From assembly GCA_034433795.1 (NCBI GenBank), contig DAOUAE010000002.1:161587-225586 (forward strand): 64,000 nt of DNA, in the 5' to 3' direction. Shown in pieces: positions 17,620 to 25,950 of this stretch (position 1 is the first letter of the stretch; each line of letters opens with the position of its first letter). Both the position numbers and the translations under genes were made by a program. Source of the stretch: DAOUAE01 sp034433795. GTDB taxonomy: Bacteria; Chloroflexota; UBA6077; FW602-bin22; DAOUAE01. The notes under the pieces were generated by a model, which was given only the letters and a program-made list of their open reading frames with translations, had not been told where the DNA came from and ran no database searches.

Positions 17620-18654
17620 CTAGGCGGCCATCACCCGGCTGACGGCCCGCAGCGTGGTCTCGATATCGGCCGCCGTGATCCCGTAGTGGGTCACCATCCG
17701 CACCCGGCGCGGCCCGATGGCGCCGCAGAGCACGCCTTCGCTCTTGAGCCGGGCGGCGAACTCGGCCGCCGTCAGCCGGTCCTCGGCCAGCTCGAAGATC
17801 ACAATGTTGGTCTGGACGGTGGTGGGATCCAGGATGATCCCCGGGATCTCGGCCAGGCCGATGGCCAGCCGGCGGGCGTTCTCGTGGTCCTCGGCCAGCC
17901 GGTCGATCATCTGCTCCAGGCAGACGATCCCGGCGGCGGCGATGATCCCGGCCTGGCGCATGCCGCCGCCGACCATCTTGCGGTACTTGCGGGCCCGCTC
18001 GATGTAGGCGGCGCTGCCGCAGAGGAGCGACCCGACCGGGCCGCAGAGCCCCTTGGAGAGGCAGAAGGTCACCGAATCGACGTCGGCCACCAGCTCCTTG
18101 ACATCGACCCCCAGAGCCACGGCGGCGTTGAAGATGCGGGCGCCGTCCAGATGAACCGGGATGCCGTGGCGGTGGGCCAGGGCGCAGAGCTGGCGGGTGT
18201 ACTCCACCGTCAGCACCGCGCCCCCGCAGCGGTTGTGGGTGTTCTCCAGGCAGATGAGCCCGGTGCGGGGGAAATGGATGTTGGGGCCGCGGATCGCCGC
18301 CTCGACCGCCTCCAGGGGGAGCAGGCCGCGCACGTTGGGCACGGTGCGCATCTGCACCCCACCCAGGGCCGAGCAGCCCCCCACCTCGTAGAGAAAGATG
18401 TGCGACTGGTCGCCGACGATGACCTCGTCGCCGCGCTGGGTGTGACTGAGCACGCCCACCAGGTTGCCCATGGTGCCGCTGACCACCAGGAGGGCGCGCT
18501 CCTTGCCCAGTTTCTCCGCCGCCATCTCCTCCAGGCGGTTCACGGTCGGGTCCTCGCCGAAAACATCGTCGCCCAGTTCCGCCCGGTACATCGCCTCGCG
18601 CATGGCGGGCGTGGGCTGGGTCACCGTGTCGCTGCGCAGGTCGATCAACGGCAT
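17620..18654 (-). CDS. ltaE: Low-specificity L-threonine aldolase (PLP enzyme)
   Basis: 344 residues from ATG 18654, chosen because GGAGG sits 5 bp upstream and the protein opens with the family start MPLIDLRSDTVTQPTPAMR. Cleaves L-threonine or allo-threonine to glycine and acetaldehyde. Seen: GDDVFGEDPTVNRLE, ALLVVSGTMGNLVG, ENTHNRCGG, HLDGARIFNAAVALG and the PLP-lysine region SVTFCLSKGLCGPVGS. It leads the aromatic operon, an arrangement without obvious pathway logic. A clear -10 TATAAT lies 46 bp upstream. Confidence 0.92.
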   Translation of the reverse strand: MPLIDLRSDTVTQPTPAMREAMYRAELGDDVFGEDPTVNRLEEMAAEKLGKERALLVVSGTMGNLVGVLSHTQRGDEVIVGDQSHIFLYEVGGCSALGGVQMRTVPNVRGLLPLEAVEAAIRGPNIHFPRTGLICLENTHNRCGGAVLTVEYTRQLCALAHRHGIPVHLDGARIFNAAVALGVDVKELVADVDSVTFCLSKGLCGPVGSLLCGSAAYIERARKYRKMVGGGMRQAGIIAAAGIVCLEQMIDRLAEDHENARRLAIGLAEIPGIILDPTTVQTNIVIFELAEDRLTAAEFAARLKSEGVLCGAIGPRRVRMVTHYGITAADIETTLRAVSRVMAA

Positions 18655-18699
18655 TGGGTTCCTCCGGCCGATCCCCTCATGCTGGCCAGACCGCTTGCC

Positions 18700-18750
18700 A
18701 TTATACCGCACCGGGAGCACTCCGCAAAAGACACCCGCCGGTGCTACAAT
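18700..18750. promoter_or_regulatory. Divergent -10 elements for ltaE (minus) and htrA (plus)
   Basis: Minus strand TATAAT at 18700-18705 (ltaE start 18654) and plus strand TACAAT at 18745-18750 (htrA start 18780). Neither has a strong -35 at 16-18 bp, so extended or activator-dependent promoters are possible. Confidence 0.55.
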
Positions 18751-18779
18751 TAGGCCAGTACAGACCAGGAGAGCCCTTG

Positions 18780-19949
18780 ATGCGATCCCTGTCGCTCCTC
18801 GGCCTGGCCCTCGCGGCTCTGCTGACCGTCGCCTGCACCGCCCTGGCCCTGCGCGCCCAGACCGCTCCCACCCCACCACCCACGCCGACCCCCCTGGCCG
18901 CGCCCTCTCCCAGCCCGGCGCCTCCCACGCCAACCGCGCCGCCACCCCCGCCGACCCCGACCGCCGCCCCGGCGCCGGCCGCCGGCCCCCCCATCCCCGG
19001 CGACACCCGGGCCATCGCCCGCGCCGCCGGGATGGTGCGTCCGGCGGTCGTCCAGATCATCATCCGCCAGATCGCCTTCGACCAGTTCCTGCGCCCCGTC
19101 CCCGAGGAGACCGGCATCGGCTCGGGGGTGATCTTCGACCGGAGCGGGCTGGTCCTCACCGCCCACCACGTGGTGGCCGAGAGCGGCCCGACCCTCAAGG
19201 TCGGCCTGCCCGACGGCCGGGTTTTCGCCGGCCAGGTGGTGGGAGCCGATCCGGAGAGCGACATCGCCCTGGTCCGCCTCACCGCCGGAGGCGACAACCT
19301 GCCGGTCGCCCCCCTGGGCGACTCCAGCCAGCTGGTCATCGGCGACTGGGTCATCGCCATCGGCAACGCCCTGATGCTGGAAGGGGGACCCACCGTCACC
19401 GCCGGCATCGTCAGCGCCCTCGACCGCTACCTGGAGACGCCGGACCAGCGCGTCCTCTTCGACCTCATCCAGACCGACGCCGCCATCAACCCCGGCAACT
19501 CGGGGGGACCCCTGGTCAACCTGCAGGGGCAGGTTGTGGGCATCAACACGGCGATCTTACGGGCGCCCGGCGCCGGCCTGGGGTTCGCCGTGGCCGTCAA
19601 CCGGGCCAAACAGGTCATCGACGACCTGCAGCGCTACGGCCGCGTCCTGCGCCCCTGGCTGGGCATCCAGCCGATCGATGTCACCCCCTCGCTGGCCCAG
19701 CAGTACGGGCTGCCGGTCGAGCGGGGGGTGCTCATTCTGGCGGTCGACGGACGGGGGCCGGCCGCCCGGGCCGGGCTGCGTCGGGGCGACATCCTGGTGG
19801 CCTGGAACGACGAGCCGCTCACCAACCACATCGGCCTGCTGCGGGCCCTCTCCCGCCACCGGCCCGGCGACACGGTCCGCCTGACGGTGGTCCGCGACAG
19901 CGGCCGCCAGACGGTGACCGTGACGCTCGGCGAGCGGCCGAGCCGCTGA
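18780..19949 (+). CDS. HtrA/DegP-type serine protease with one PDZ domain
   Basis: 389 residues from ATG 18780. A signal peptide (LGLALAALLTVAC) is followed by a Pro/Thr/Ala linker to about residue 75; the Cys after LTVA could be a lipoprotein site but the box is imperfect. Trypsin-fold protease with His130 in TAHHVV, Asp161 in ESDIALV and Ser241 in NPGNSGGPL, then one PDZ domain from about 295 (LGIQPIDVTPSLAQQYGL, ARAGLRRGDILVAWN). It would degrade or chaperone misfolded proteins outside the membrane. The PBP gene starts 10 bp after its stop, suggesting a shared envelope-maintenance transcript. Confidence 0.93.
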   Translation: MRSLSLLGLALAALLTVACTALALRAQTAPTPPPTPTPLAAPSPSPAPPTPTAPPPPPTPTAAPAPAAGPPIPGDTRAIARAAGMVRPAVVQIIIRQIAFDQFLRPVPEETGIGSGVIFDRSGLVLTAHHVVAESGPTLKVGLPDGRVFAGQVVGADPESDIALVRLTAGGDNLPVAPLGDSSQLVIGDWVIAIGNALMLEGGPTVTAGIVSALDRYLETPDQRVLFDLIQTDAAINPGNSGGPLVNLQGQVVGINTAILRAPGAGLGFAVAVNRAKQVIDDLQRYGRVLRPWLGIQPIDVTPSLAQQYGLPVERGVLILAVDGRGPAARAGLRRGDILVAWNDEPLTNHIGLLRALSRHRPGDTVRLTVVRDSGRQTVTVTLGERPSR

Positions 19950-19959
19950 CAGGGCGAGG

Positions 19960-22431
19960 ATGCGACCGCGTGCCCGTCGTTCCCGACTGCTGCGGGCCAG
20001 CGTGGGGCGCCCCACGCTGGCCGCCCGGATCGTCCGGGGTCTCTGGCTGACCGTCCTGTGGGGGGGAGCCATCCTCGGCGGGGCCACCGCCGCAGCGCTG
20101 ACGGGGCTGGTGCTCCTCCTGGCCGCCTCCGGCGGGCTGGGCGCGGTCATCGAGGGGCTGACCCGCGATCTCCCCCCGCCCGAGGCCGCCTTCCAGCGCG
20201 AACTCTTCACCAGCACGTTCATCTACGACCGGAACGGAACCCCGCTCTACGAGTTCTGGGCGCCGGAGGGCGGGCGGCGCGAGATCGTGCCGCTGCGCGA
20301 GATCCCGCCGGCCCTCATCGCCGCCACCCTGGCCACCGAAGACGCCTACTTCTACCAGAATCCGGGCTTCGACCTCCGGGCCATGCTGCGCGCCGCCTAC
20401 CAGAATCTGCGCGGCCAGAGCATCGTCTCCGGCGGCAGCACCATCACCCAGCAGCTCGTCCGCAACGCCCTCTTCGACCCCGAGGAACGCTACGAACGGA
20501 GCCTCCAGCGCAAGCTGCGCGAGATCCTCCTGGCCTACCGCCTCTCCCAGCGCTACACCAAAGACCAGATCCTGGAGCGCTACCTGAACGAGATCTACTA
20601 CGGCAACCTGGCCTACGGGGCGGCGGCGGCCGCGCGTGTCTACTTCGATAAGCCGGTCCAGCAGCTGACGCTGGCCGAGGCGGCGCTCCTGGCCGGGCTG
20701 CCGCAGGCCCCGGCCCAGTATGACCCCTTCCTCAACCCCCGGGCGGCCAAACAGCGGCAGCTGGAGGTGCTGGAGCTGATGGTCCGCCACCGGTTCATCG
20801 ACGCGGCGACCGCCGAGGAGGCCGCCCAGGCCGAGATCCGCCTGGCCCCGCCCCGCCGCTACTTCCGCGCCCCCCACTTCGTGCTCTACGTGCGCCACCT
20901 GCTCGAACAGAAGTACGGGACGGCCCGGGTCTCCAGCGGCGGCCTGCGCGTCTGGACCACTCTCGACCTGACCATCCAGACCGAGGCCGAGCGGGCCCTG
21001 CAGGCCCATCTCCCAGCCCTGCGCGCCCGCGAGGCCCGCAACGCCGCCCTGGTGGTCCTCAATCCCGCCACCGGCGAGATCCTGGCGATGGTCGGCAGCG
21101 CCGACTTCAACGACCCCTCCATCGGCGGGCAGATCAACATGGCCCTGACCCCGCGTCAGCCGGGCTCGACGCTGATGCCCTTCACCTACGCCCTGGCCTT
21201 CGAACGGCGCCTGCTGATGCCGGCCTCGCTGGTGCGCGACGAGCCGGTCAGTTTCTCGGCCGGACGGGGGCTGCCCCCCTATCAGCCGACCAACGCCGAC
21301 GGGCGATTCCGCGGCCCGGTGACGGTGCGCCAGGCCCTGGCCCAGTCGCTTAATGTGCCGGCCGTCCGCACGCTGGCCCAGGTGGGCGTTCCCGACCTGG
21401 TGGCGCTGCTCCGCCGGCTCGGCCTGACCACCATCGACACCCCCCAGCGTTACGGTCTGGCCCTGACGCTGGGCGCCGCCGATGTTCGTCTGCTCGACCT
21501 GACCTTCGCCTACGCCACCCTGGCCAACGGTGGTCGGCAGGTCGGGGCGCCGGCGCCGCCCCAGCCCGGTGGCCCGACCTACGGACCGGTGGCCATCCGG
21601 CGCGTCCAGGACGCCCGGGGACGGGTTCTGGAGGAGTACCATCCCCCGGCCGGTGAACCAGTCCTCTCGCCCCAGACCGCCTGGCTCATCACCGACATCC
21701 TGGCCGACGCCGAGGCCCGCCAGCCCGTCTACGGACCCGACGCCCCGCTGACGCTCAGCCGCCCGGCGGCGGTCAAGACCGGGACGACCGACCACTACGA
21801 GAGCGCCTGGACCATCGGCTACACGCCGGACTTCGTTGTCGGCGTCTGGGTGGGCAATGCCGACAACCGACCCACCCGTCAGGTCACCGGCAGCAGCGGG
21901 CCGGCGCCCATCTGGCAGAGTCTCATGGAGGCGCTGCATCGCGGCCGACCGGTGCGCCGCTTCGAGCCGCCGCCAGGTCTGGTCCGGGCGACCGTGGACG
22001 CCCTGACCGGCCTGCGACCCGCCCCCGACTCGCCGACCATCACCGACTGGTTTGTGGCCGACGCCGTGCCGACCGCCTGGACACCGCCCCGCTGGACGCC
22101 GACGCCGACCCCCACGCCGACGCCGCCACCCACCCCCACCCCAACCGTCACCCCGACGCCCACGCTCACACCGACCCCGACGCCGCTCCCGGCCGGTCTG
22201 GTCAGCGTGCCCAGCGTCGTCGGGCTGCCCGAGGCCGAGGGCCGCCGCCGGATCGAACAGGCCGGTCTCCAGAACGCCCCCACCAACTACCAGACCGTCG
22301 AGGACATCCCCGAGGCCCACCGCGCCTTCTTCCTCTCCATTCCGCCCGGCCACATCGTCAGCCAGACCCCGGCCCCGGGGACGGTCCTGCCGCGCGGGGC
22401 CACCGTCTATATCGCCGTCCGCCGGCCGTAA
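19960..22431 (+). CDS. Class A penicillin-binding protein (PBP1A type) with PASTA domain; SxxK lysine replaced by Met
   Basis: 823 residues. One N-terminal TM, then a GT51 transglycosylase domain (TLATEDAYFYQNPGFD, GGSTITQQLVRN, RKLREILLAYRLSQRYTKDQILERY split over residues 125-205, NEIYYGNLAYGAAAAARVYF). The transpeptidase domain has SLN in AQSLNVPAVRT and KTGTT near 607. The active-site tetrad, normally SxxK, is Ser403-Thr-Leu-Met406 (QPGSTLMPF); the ATG codon is at 21175-21177. A Thr/Pro-rich linker leads to one PASTA domain (VPSVVGLPEAEGRRRIEQAG). It polymerises peptidoglycan; crosslinking activity is doubtful if the Met is real. Confidence 0.93.
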   Translation: MRPRARRSRLLRASVGRPTLAARIVRGLWLTVLWGGAILGGATAAALTGLVLLLAASGGLGAVIEGLTRDLPPPEAAFQRELFTSTFIYDRNGTPLYEFWAPEGGRREIVPLREIPPALIAATLATEDAYFYQNPGFDLRAMLRAAYQNLRGQSIVSGGSTITQQLVRNALFDPEERYERSLQRKLREILLAYRLSQRYTKDQILERYLNEIYYGNLAYGAAAAARVYFDKPVQQLTLAEAALLAGLPQAPAQYDPFLNPRAAKQRQLEVLELMVRHRFIDAATAEEAAQAEIRLAPPRRYFRAPHFVLYVRHLLEQKYGTARVSSGGLRVWTTLDLTIQTEAERALQAHLPALRAREARNAALVVLNPATGEILAMVGSADFNDPSIGGQINMALTPRQPGSTLMPFTYALAFERRLLMPASLVRDEPVSFSAGRGLPPYQPTNADGRFRGPVTVRQALAQSLNVPAVRTLAQVGVPDLVALLRRLGLTTIDTPQRYGLALTLGAADVRLLDLTFAYATLANGGRQVGAPAPPQPGGPTYGPVAIRRVQDARGRVLEEYHPPAGEPVLSPQTAWLITDILADAEARQPVYGPDAPLTLSRPAAVKTGTTDHYESAWTIGYTPDFVVGVWVGNADNRPTRQVTGSSGPAPIWQSLMEALHRGRPVRRFEPPPGLVRATVDALTGLRPAPDSPTITDWFVADAVPTAWTPPRWTPTPTPTPTPPPTPTPTVTPTPTLTPTPTPLPAGLVSVPSVVGLPEAEGRRRIEQAGLQNAPTNYQTVEDIPEAHRAFFLSIPPGHIVSQTPAPGTVLPRGATVYIAVRRP

Positions 22432-22476
22432 CCACCGACACACACCCGGGCCACCGGGAGAAAGGACGAGCGCGGA

Positions 22477-23403
22477 ATGCTCCCCAAAGAAAGCAAGCCG
22501 ACTCTCCAGGGCCGGTCCCTCGGCCTCTTTCTGGCCCTGGCCTTCGGTCCGGCCTGGGGGCTTCTGCTGCTCCCGCTGCTGCTGGATCCCTCTCTCCGCC
22601 CGCTCGGGCGGCTGCTGGCCTGGAGTCTGGCGATGTGGCAGCCCGGGATCGGGGCCGTCTCCGCCGTTCGGGCCGAGGGCCGGCGGCCGGTCGCCGCCCT
22701 GGGCCTGAACCGTCTCGGCCCGCGCCGCTTTTACCTCTGGGCCTGGGGGCTGCCGCCGCTCCTGACCCTGAGCACCGGTCTTCTGACCATCTTCCTGGGC
22801 GCCGGCCGGCTGGACTCCAGCCTCCCGGCCCTCCGCCGGGCCCTGCCGTCCGAGGCCCCGGTCCCGACAGCGCTGTTGGGAACGGGGCTGATCCTCTTCG
22901 CCCTGACCCTGGCCCCCCTGCTCAACACCCCGCTGGCCCTGGGCGAGGAACTGGGCTGGCGGGCGTTTCTGCTGCCCCGGCTGCTTCCCCTGGGCCCTGG
23001 GCGGGCGCTCATTCTCACCGGGCTTCTCTGGGGGCTGTGGCACGCCCCGGCGGTGGCCCAGGGCCTGAACTACCCCGGCCAGCCCCTCCTGGGGCCTCTC
23101 CTGATGGTGGGCTTCGCCAGTCTGCTCGGGGTGATCCTCGGCTGGCTCTTTCTCCGCACCGGCAGCCCCTGGGCCCCGGCCCTGGCCCACGGAGCGGTCA
23201 ACGCCACGGGCGGTCTCCCCCTGCTCTTTCTGGCCGACGTCAATCCCCTCGTCGGGGGAACGCTCCCCAGCCTCATCGGCTGGATCCCCCTCGGGATCAG
23301 CGTCCTCGGGCTGGGGCTGAGCGGTGAGCTTGCGGCCGCCGCCCGGGCCTTCGTCTCACCCGCCGCTCCCGGCGCCGGGGAAGGCGCCGGGCCGCCGTCC
23401 TGA
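22477..23403 (+). CDS. CPBP/CAAX-type intramembrane metalloprotease
   Basis: 308 residues with eight or so hydrophobic helices. Motif 1 is EELGWRAFLLPRL near residue 160 (EExxxR), motif 2 is LLWGLWHAP near 184 (FxxxH type), and motif 3 is HGAVNATGG near 238. These place the Glu, His and His/Asn zinc ligands inside the membrane. Such proteins include eukaryotic CAAX proteases and bacterial Abi-type immunity proteins. Substrate unknown. It follows the PBP by 45 bp and converges on hisF. Confidence 0.87.
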   Translation: MLPKESKPTLQGRSLGLFLALAFGPAWGLLLLPLLLDPSLRPLGRLLAWSLAMWQPGIGAVSAVRAEGRRPVAALGLNRLGPRRFYLWAWGLPPLLTLSTGLLTIFLGAGRLDSSLPALRRALPSEAPVPTALLGTGLILFALTLAPLLNTPLALGEELGWRAFLLPRLLPLGPGRALILTGLLWGLWHAPAVAQGLNYPGQPLLGPLLMVGFASLLGVILGWLFLRTGSPWAPALAHGAVNATGGLPLLFLADVNPLVGGTLPSLIGWIPLGISVLGLGLSGELAAAARAFVSPAAPGAGEGAGPPS

Positions 23404-23411
23404 CGCCGCCC

Positions 23412-24179
23412 TCAGAGGCGAACCGGCACCCCGCGGGCGGCCAGGTACTCTTTGGCCTGGCGGATGGTGTACTCGCCGTAGTGGAAGATCGAGGCGGCCA
23501 GGACCGCGTCGGCCCGGCCCCGGGTCAGGACCTCGTAGAGGTGTTCAAGCGCGCCGGCGCCGCCCGAGGCGATGACCGGGACCGGCACCGCCTGGGAGAC
23601 GGCGGCGGTGAGCTCCAGGTCGTAGCCGTCGCGGGTGCCGTCGCGGTCCATCGAGGTCAGGAGGATCTCGCCGGCCCCCAGTTCGACGCCCCGGACCGCC
23701 CACTCCACCGCGTCCAGCCCGGTGGGCCGGCGCCCGCCGTGGGTGAAGACCTCCCAGCGGGGAGGCGCAGTCCCCGGCACCCGCCGGGCGTCGATGGCCA
23801 GCACGATGCACTGGCTGCCGAAACGCTCAGCGCCGGCCCGGATGAGATCCGGGTTCTGAACCGCCGCGGTGTTGATCGAGATCTTGTCGGCCCCGGCCCG
23901 CAGCAGCCGGCGCATATCCTCAGTCGAGCGGATGCCCCCGCCGACCGTCAGCGGGATGAACACCTCGGCCGCCGTTCGGGCGACCACGTCCACCATGGTC
24001 TGGCGGTGCTCGGCGCTGGCGGTGATATCGAGGAAGACCAGTTCGTCGGCCCCGGCCTGGTTGTAGAAGGCGGCCAGTTCGACCGGGTCGCCGGCGTCGC
24101 GCAGCTGAAGGAAGCGCGTGCCCTTGACCACGCGGCCGGCAGCCACGTCCAGACAGGGGATGATCCGTTTGGTCAGCAC
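23412..24179 (-). CDS. hisF: Imidazole glycerol phosphate synthase, cyclase subunit
   Basis: 255 residues, standard length, GTG start at 24179. A beta/alpha barrel: RIIPCLDVAAGRVVKG, phosphate-binding LTVGGGIRSTEDMRRLL, GADKISINTAAV, ILLTSMDRDGTRDGYD with catalytic Asp, VIASGGAGALEHL. It closes the imidazole ring and releases AICAR using ammonia from HisH, which is not in this window. It lies 8 bp after hisA, same transcript. Confidence 0.96.
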   Translation of the reverse strand: MLTKRIIPCLDVAAGRVVKGTRFLQLRDAGDPVELAAFYNQAGADELVFLDITASAEHRQTMVDVVARTAAEVFIPLTVGGGIRSTEDMRRLLRAGADKISINTAAVQNPDLIRAGAERFGSQCIVLAIDARRVPGTAPPRWEVFTHGGRRPTGLDAVEWAVRGVELGAGEILLTSMDRDGTRDGYDLELTAAVSQAVPVPVIASGGAGALEHLYEVLTRGRADAVLAASIFHYGEYTIRQAKEYLAARGVPVRL

Positions 24180-24187
24180 CGCTGTCC

Positions 24188-24913
24188 TCAGGCCGGAAGG
24201 CTGCGCGCCCAGGCCACGGCCTCGCGCAGGCTCAGGTCGCCGGTGTAGAGGGCCCGCCCGATGATCGCCCCCTCCACACCGGTGCCGTAGAGGCTCTGGA
24301 GATGGGCCAGCCGGCTGACCCCCCCAGCCGCGATCACCGGCACCGGCAGGGCGGCCACCAGCTCGGTGATCGCCCGGTAGTTGGGCTGCGAGAGGGTGCC
24401 GTCACGGGCGATGTCGGTGTAGACGATCCGGGGCACCCCCAGGGCGACCATCTCCTGGGCCAGGGTCAGGGCCGTGATCGGCGTCGTCTGCTGCCAGCCG
24501 TGGACGGCGACCTGTCCGTCGCGGGCGTCGATGGCCACGGCGATCCGGTCGCCCCAGCGGTCGCAGGCCCGGGCGACCAGCGTCCGATCCTCGACGGCGG
24601 CCGTCCCCAGGACCACCCGGGCCGCCCCGGCCGCGAAGAGCCGCTCGATCGTCTCCAACGAGCGCGCCCCCCCACCGACCTGGACCGGAACGTCCACCCG
24701 CGCCGCCATGCGCGCAATGACCTCCAGGTTGCGGGGAACGCCGGTGGCCGCGCCGTCGAGGTCCACAATGTGCAGCCAGGTCGCCCCCTGCCGCTGCCAC
24801 TCGCGGGCGACCCTGACCGGGTCGGTGCTGTAGACGGTCAGCCGCCGAAAATCCCCCTGGTAGAGGCGCACGCAGGCCCCGTCTTTGAGATCGATGGCCG
24901 GAAAGATGATCAT
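24188..24913 (-). CDS. hisA: Phosphoribosylformimino-AICAR ribotide isomerase
   Basis: 241 residues. Half-barrel repeats like HisF: FPAIDLKDGACVRLYQGDF (catalytic Asp), VQVGGGARSLETIERLF, VVLGTAAVED, VYTDIARDGTLSQPNY (second Asp), VIAAGGVSRLAHL and IIGRALYTGDL. It performs the Amadori isomerisation before HisF. ATG 24913; promoter TTGACA-18-TATACC 24-53 bp upstream. Only hisA and hisF of the pathway are present here. Confidence 0.96.
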   Translation of the reverse strand: MIIFPAIDLKDGACVRLYQGDFRRLTVYSTDPVRVAREWQRQGATWLHIVDLDGAATGVPRNLEVIARMAARVDVPVQVGGGARSLETIERLFAAGAARVVLGTAAVEDRTLVARACDRWGDRIAVAIDARDGQVAVHGWQQTTPITALTLAQEMVALGVPRIVYTDIARDGTLSQPNYRAITELVAALPVPVIAAGGVSRLAHLQSLYGTGVEGAIIGRALYTGDLSLREAVAWARSLPA

Positions 24914-24936
24914 GCGCCCACACCCTTCGTGGCAGA

Positions 24937-24966
24937 GGTATACCAGCCCCGCTCCGCCTCTGTCAA
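24937..24966 (-). promoter_or_regulatory. Promoter of hisAF, TTGACA-18-TATACC
   Basis: On the minus strand a perfect -35 TTGACA (24961-24966) and -10 TATACC (24937-24942) with an 18-bp spacer; predicted start about 16 bp before the hisA ATG, giving a short leader. Confidence 0.7.
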
Positions 24967-25062
24967 GGCGAGGAGCCCCGGTCGGCCCTGCGCCTGTAAC
25001 AAAGAGGAGGCCGCGGCCGTTTTCCCATGCAGCCGAAACCCTGTGCCCCAGAAGGAGTGACC

Positions 25063-25290
25063 ATGGCTGTCGCCCGCGCCATCGCTGCCAGCGACCTCGA
25101 GCAGCTCCTGATCCGGTACCATACGGTGAGCAGCCTCCTCTACACGCTGGAGCACCTGCCGCCGACGCCGGCGGTGCTGTACCACCGGCGCTACCTGAGC
25201 CAGGTGCGGGAGCGGCTCCGCCACCATCTGGCGCGGCTGCAGGCTCCGGCTGTCGCCCGCCGGCGGGGGCGACCCAACCGGACCGCCTGA
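25063..25290 (+). CDS. Small helical protein with basic tail, unrecognised
   Basis: 75 residues from ATG 25063, supported by GAAGGAG 5 bp upstream. Mostly predicted helix (ASDLEQLLIRYHTVSSLLYT, VLYHRRYLSQVRERLRHHLA) and a C-terminal basic stretch ARRRGRPNRT that contains an AT-hook-like RGRP core. It could bind nucleic acid but I recognise no family. Convergent with the DUF421 gene (stops 2 bp apart). Confidence 0.65.
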   Translation: MAVARAIAASDLEQLLIRYHTVSSLLYTLEHLPPTPAVLYHRRYLSQVRERLRHHLARLQAPAVARRRGRPNRTA

Positions 25291-25291
25291 C

Positions 25292-25813
25292 CTAGACGCG
25301 GCGCCGCCGCCGGTCGATCCGCTCGCTCCCGGCGTTGTTCCAGCGCCGAACGCTCAGCCGGCCGTCCGACTCCAGAATGATCGTCTCGACCTCGGCCAGA
25401 TCGAAGATGTTCTGCTCCCGCAGCTGACTCAGCAGCTCGTTCAAGGTGATCTTCTCCTTCTCCAGATTGCGCCAGAGCAGCTGACCATTGTGCATCAGCA
25501 GCGTCGGCGTGCCGTGGACCAGGCGCTCGACGGTGGGGCTGCGGAAGGCCAGGAGATTGAGCAGCCAGTTGGCGGCGAAGAGGGTGGCGGCGGCCACCAG
25601 CCCGCCGGTCAGCGAGTTGTCGCCTCCGGTGATCGCTCCCTGGATCGACTCGCTCAGAATGAGGAGGGTGAGGAAATCGCCGGGGGTCAGCTCGCCGATC
25701 TCGCGCTTGCCGGTGAGGCGGAGCAGCGCCAGCAGGACGACGAAAACCCCCAGCGGCCGCAGGATGAGCGCCCAGAGGGGCTCGGTCGGGACCAGCAGCC
25801 GTTCCAGTGGCAT
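25292..25813 (-). CDS. DUF421 (YetF-type) membrane protein
   Basis: 173 residues from ATG 25813, with GGAGG about 7 bp upstream. Three TM helices at the N-terminus (VFVVLLALLRLTGKREIGELTPGDFLTLLI) then a cytoplasmic domain: PTLLMHNGQLLWRNLEKEKI, LSQLREQNIFDLAEVETIIL, ESDGRLSV. The KREIGELTPGDF segment and the LR.QNI.dl.eV..iIlE.dG pattern are the YetF hallmark. Function is not established; some homologues are linked to sporulation or envelope stress. Monocistronic by context. Confidence 0.88.
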   Translation of the reverse strand: MPLERLLVPTEPLWALILRPLGVFVVLLALLRLTGKREIGELTPGDFLTLLILSESIQGAITGGDNSLTGGLVAAATLFAANWLLNLLAFRSPTVERLVHGTPTLLMHNGQLLWRNLEKEKITLNELLSQLREQNIFDLAEVETIILESDGRLSVRRWNNAGSERIDRRRRRV

Positions 25814-25892
25814 GGCCGGCCTCCGGAGCAAGCCCGGTGCCAGGCCGTCTCGCCTCCGCGCCACGCGCTCTCAGCGCCGTGGACCGCTGTGT

Positions 25893-25898
25893 TATAAT
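25893..25898 (+). promoter_or_regulatory. -10 element TATAAT upstream of the MoxR-VWA pair
   Basis: Perfect TATAAT at 25893-25898, 52 bp before the chosen ATG (25951). No convincing -35 is seen at the expected distance. Confidence 0.5.
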
Positions 25899-25950
25899 CA
25901 CTGCAGAGACTTCGGGCCCGTCCGCGGGGCGGATGGGGGTAGGACCATCG

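Noticed and set aside
19819..23190. A 1123-codon open frame on the minus strand opposite the HtrA, PBP and CPBP genes
   Set aside because: It is a shadow of high-GC coding sequence: the translation is Gln/Gly/Arg/Pro-rich without domains, while the plus strand holds three proteins with clear motifs.
25010..25027. GGCCGCGGCC followed by GTTTT as an intrinsic terminator
   Set aside because: No plus-strand gene ends upstream; it lies in front of the small gene at 25063 and behind the start of hisA, so a terminator has no transcript to stop.
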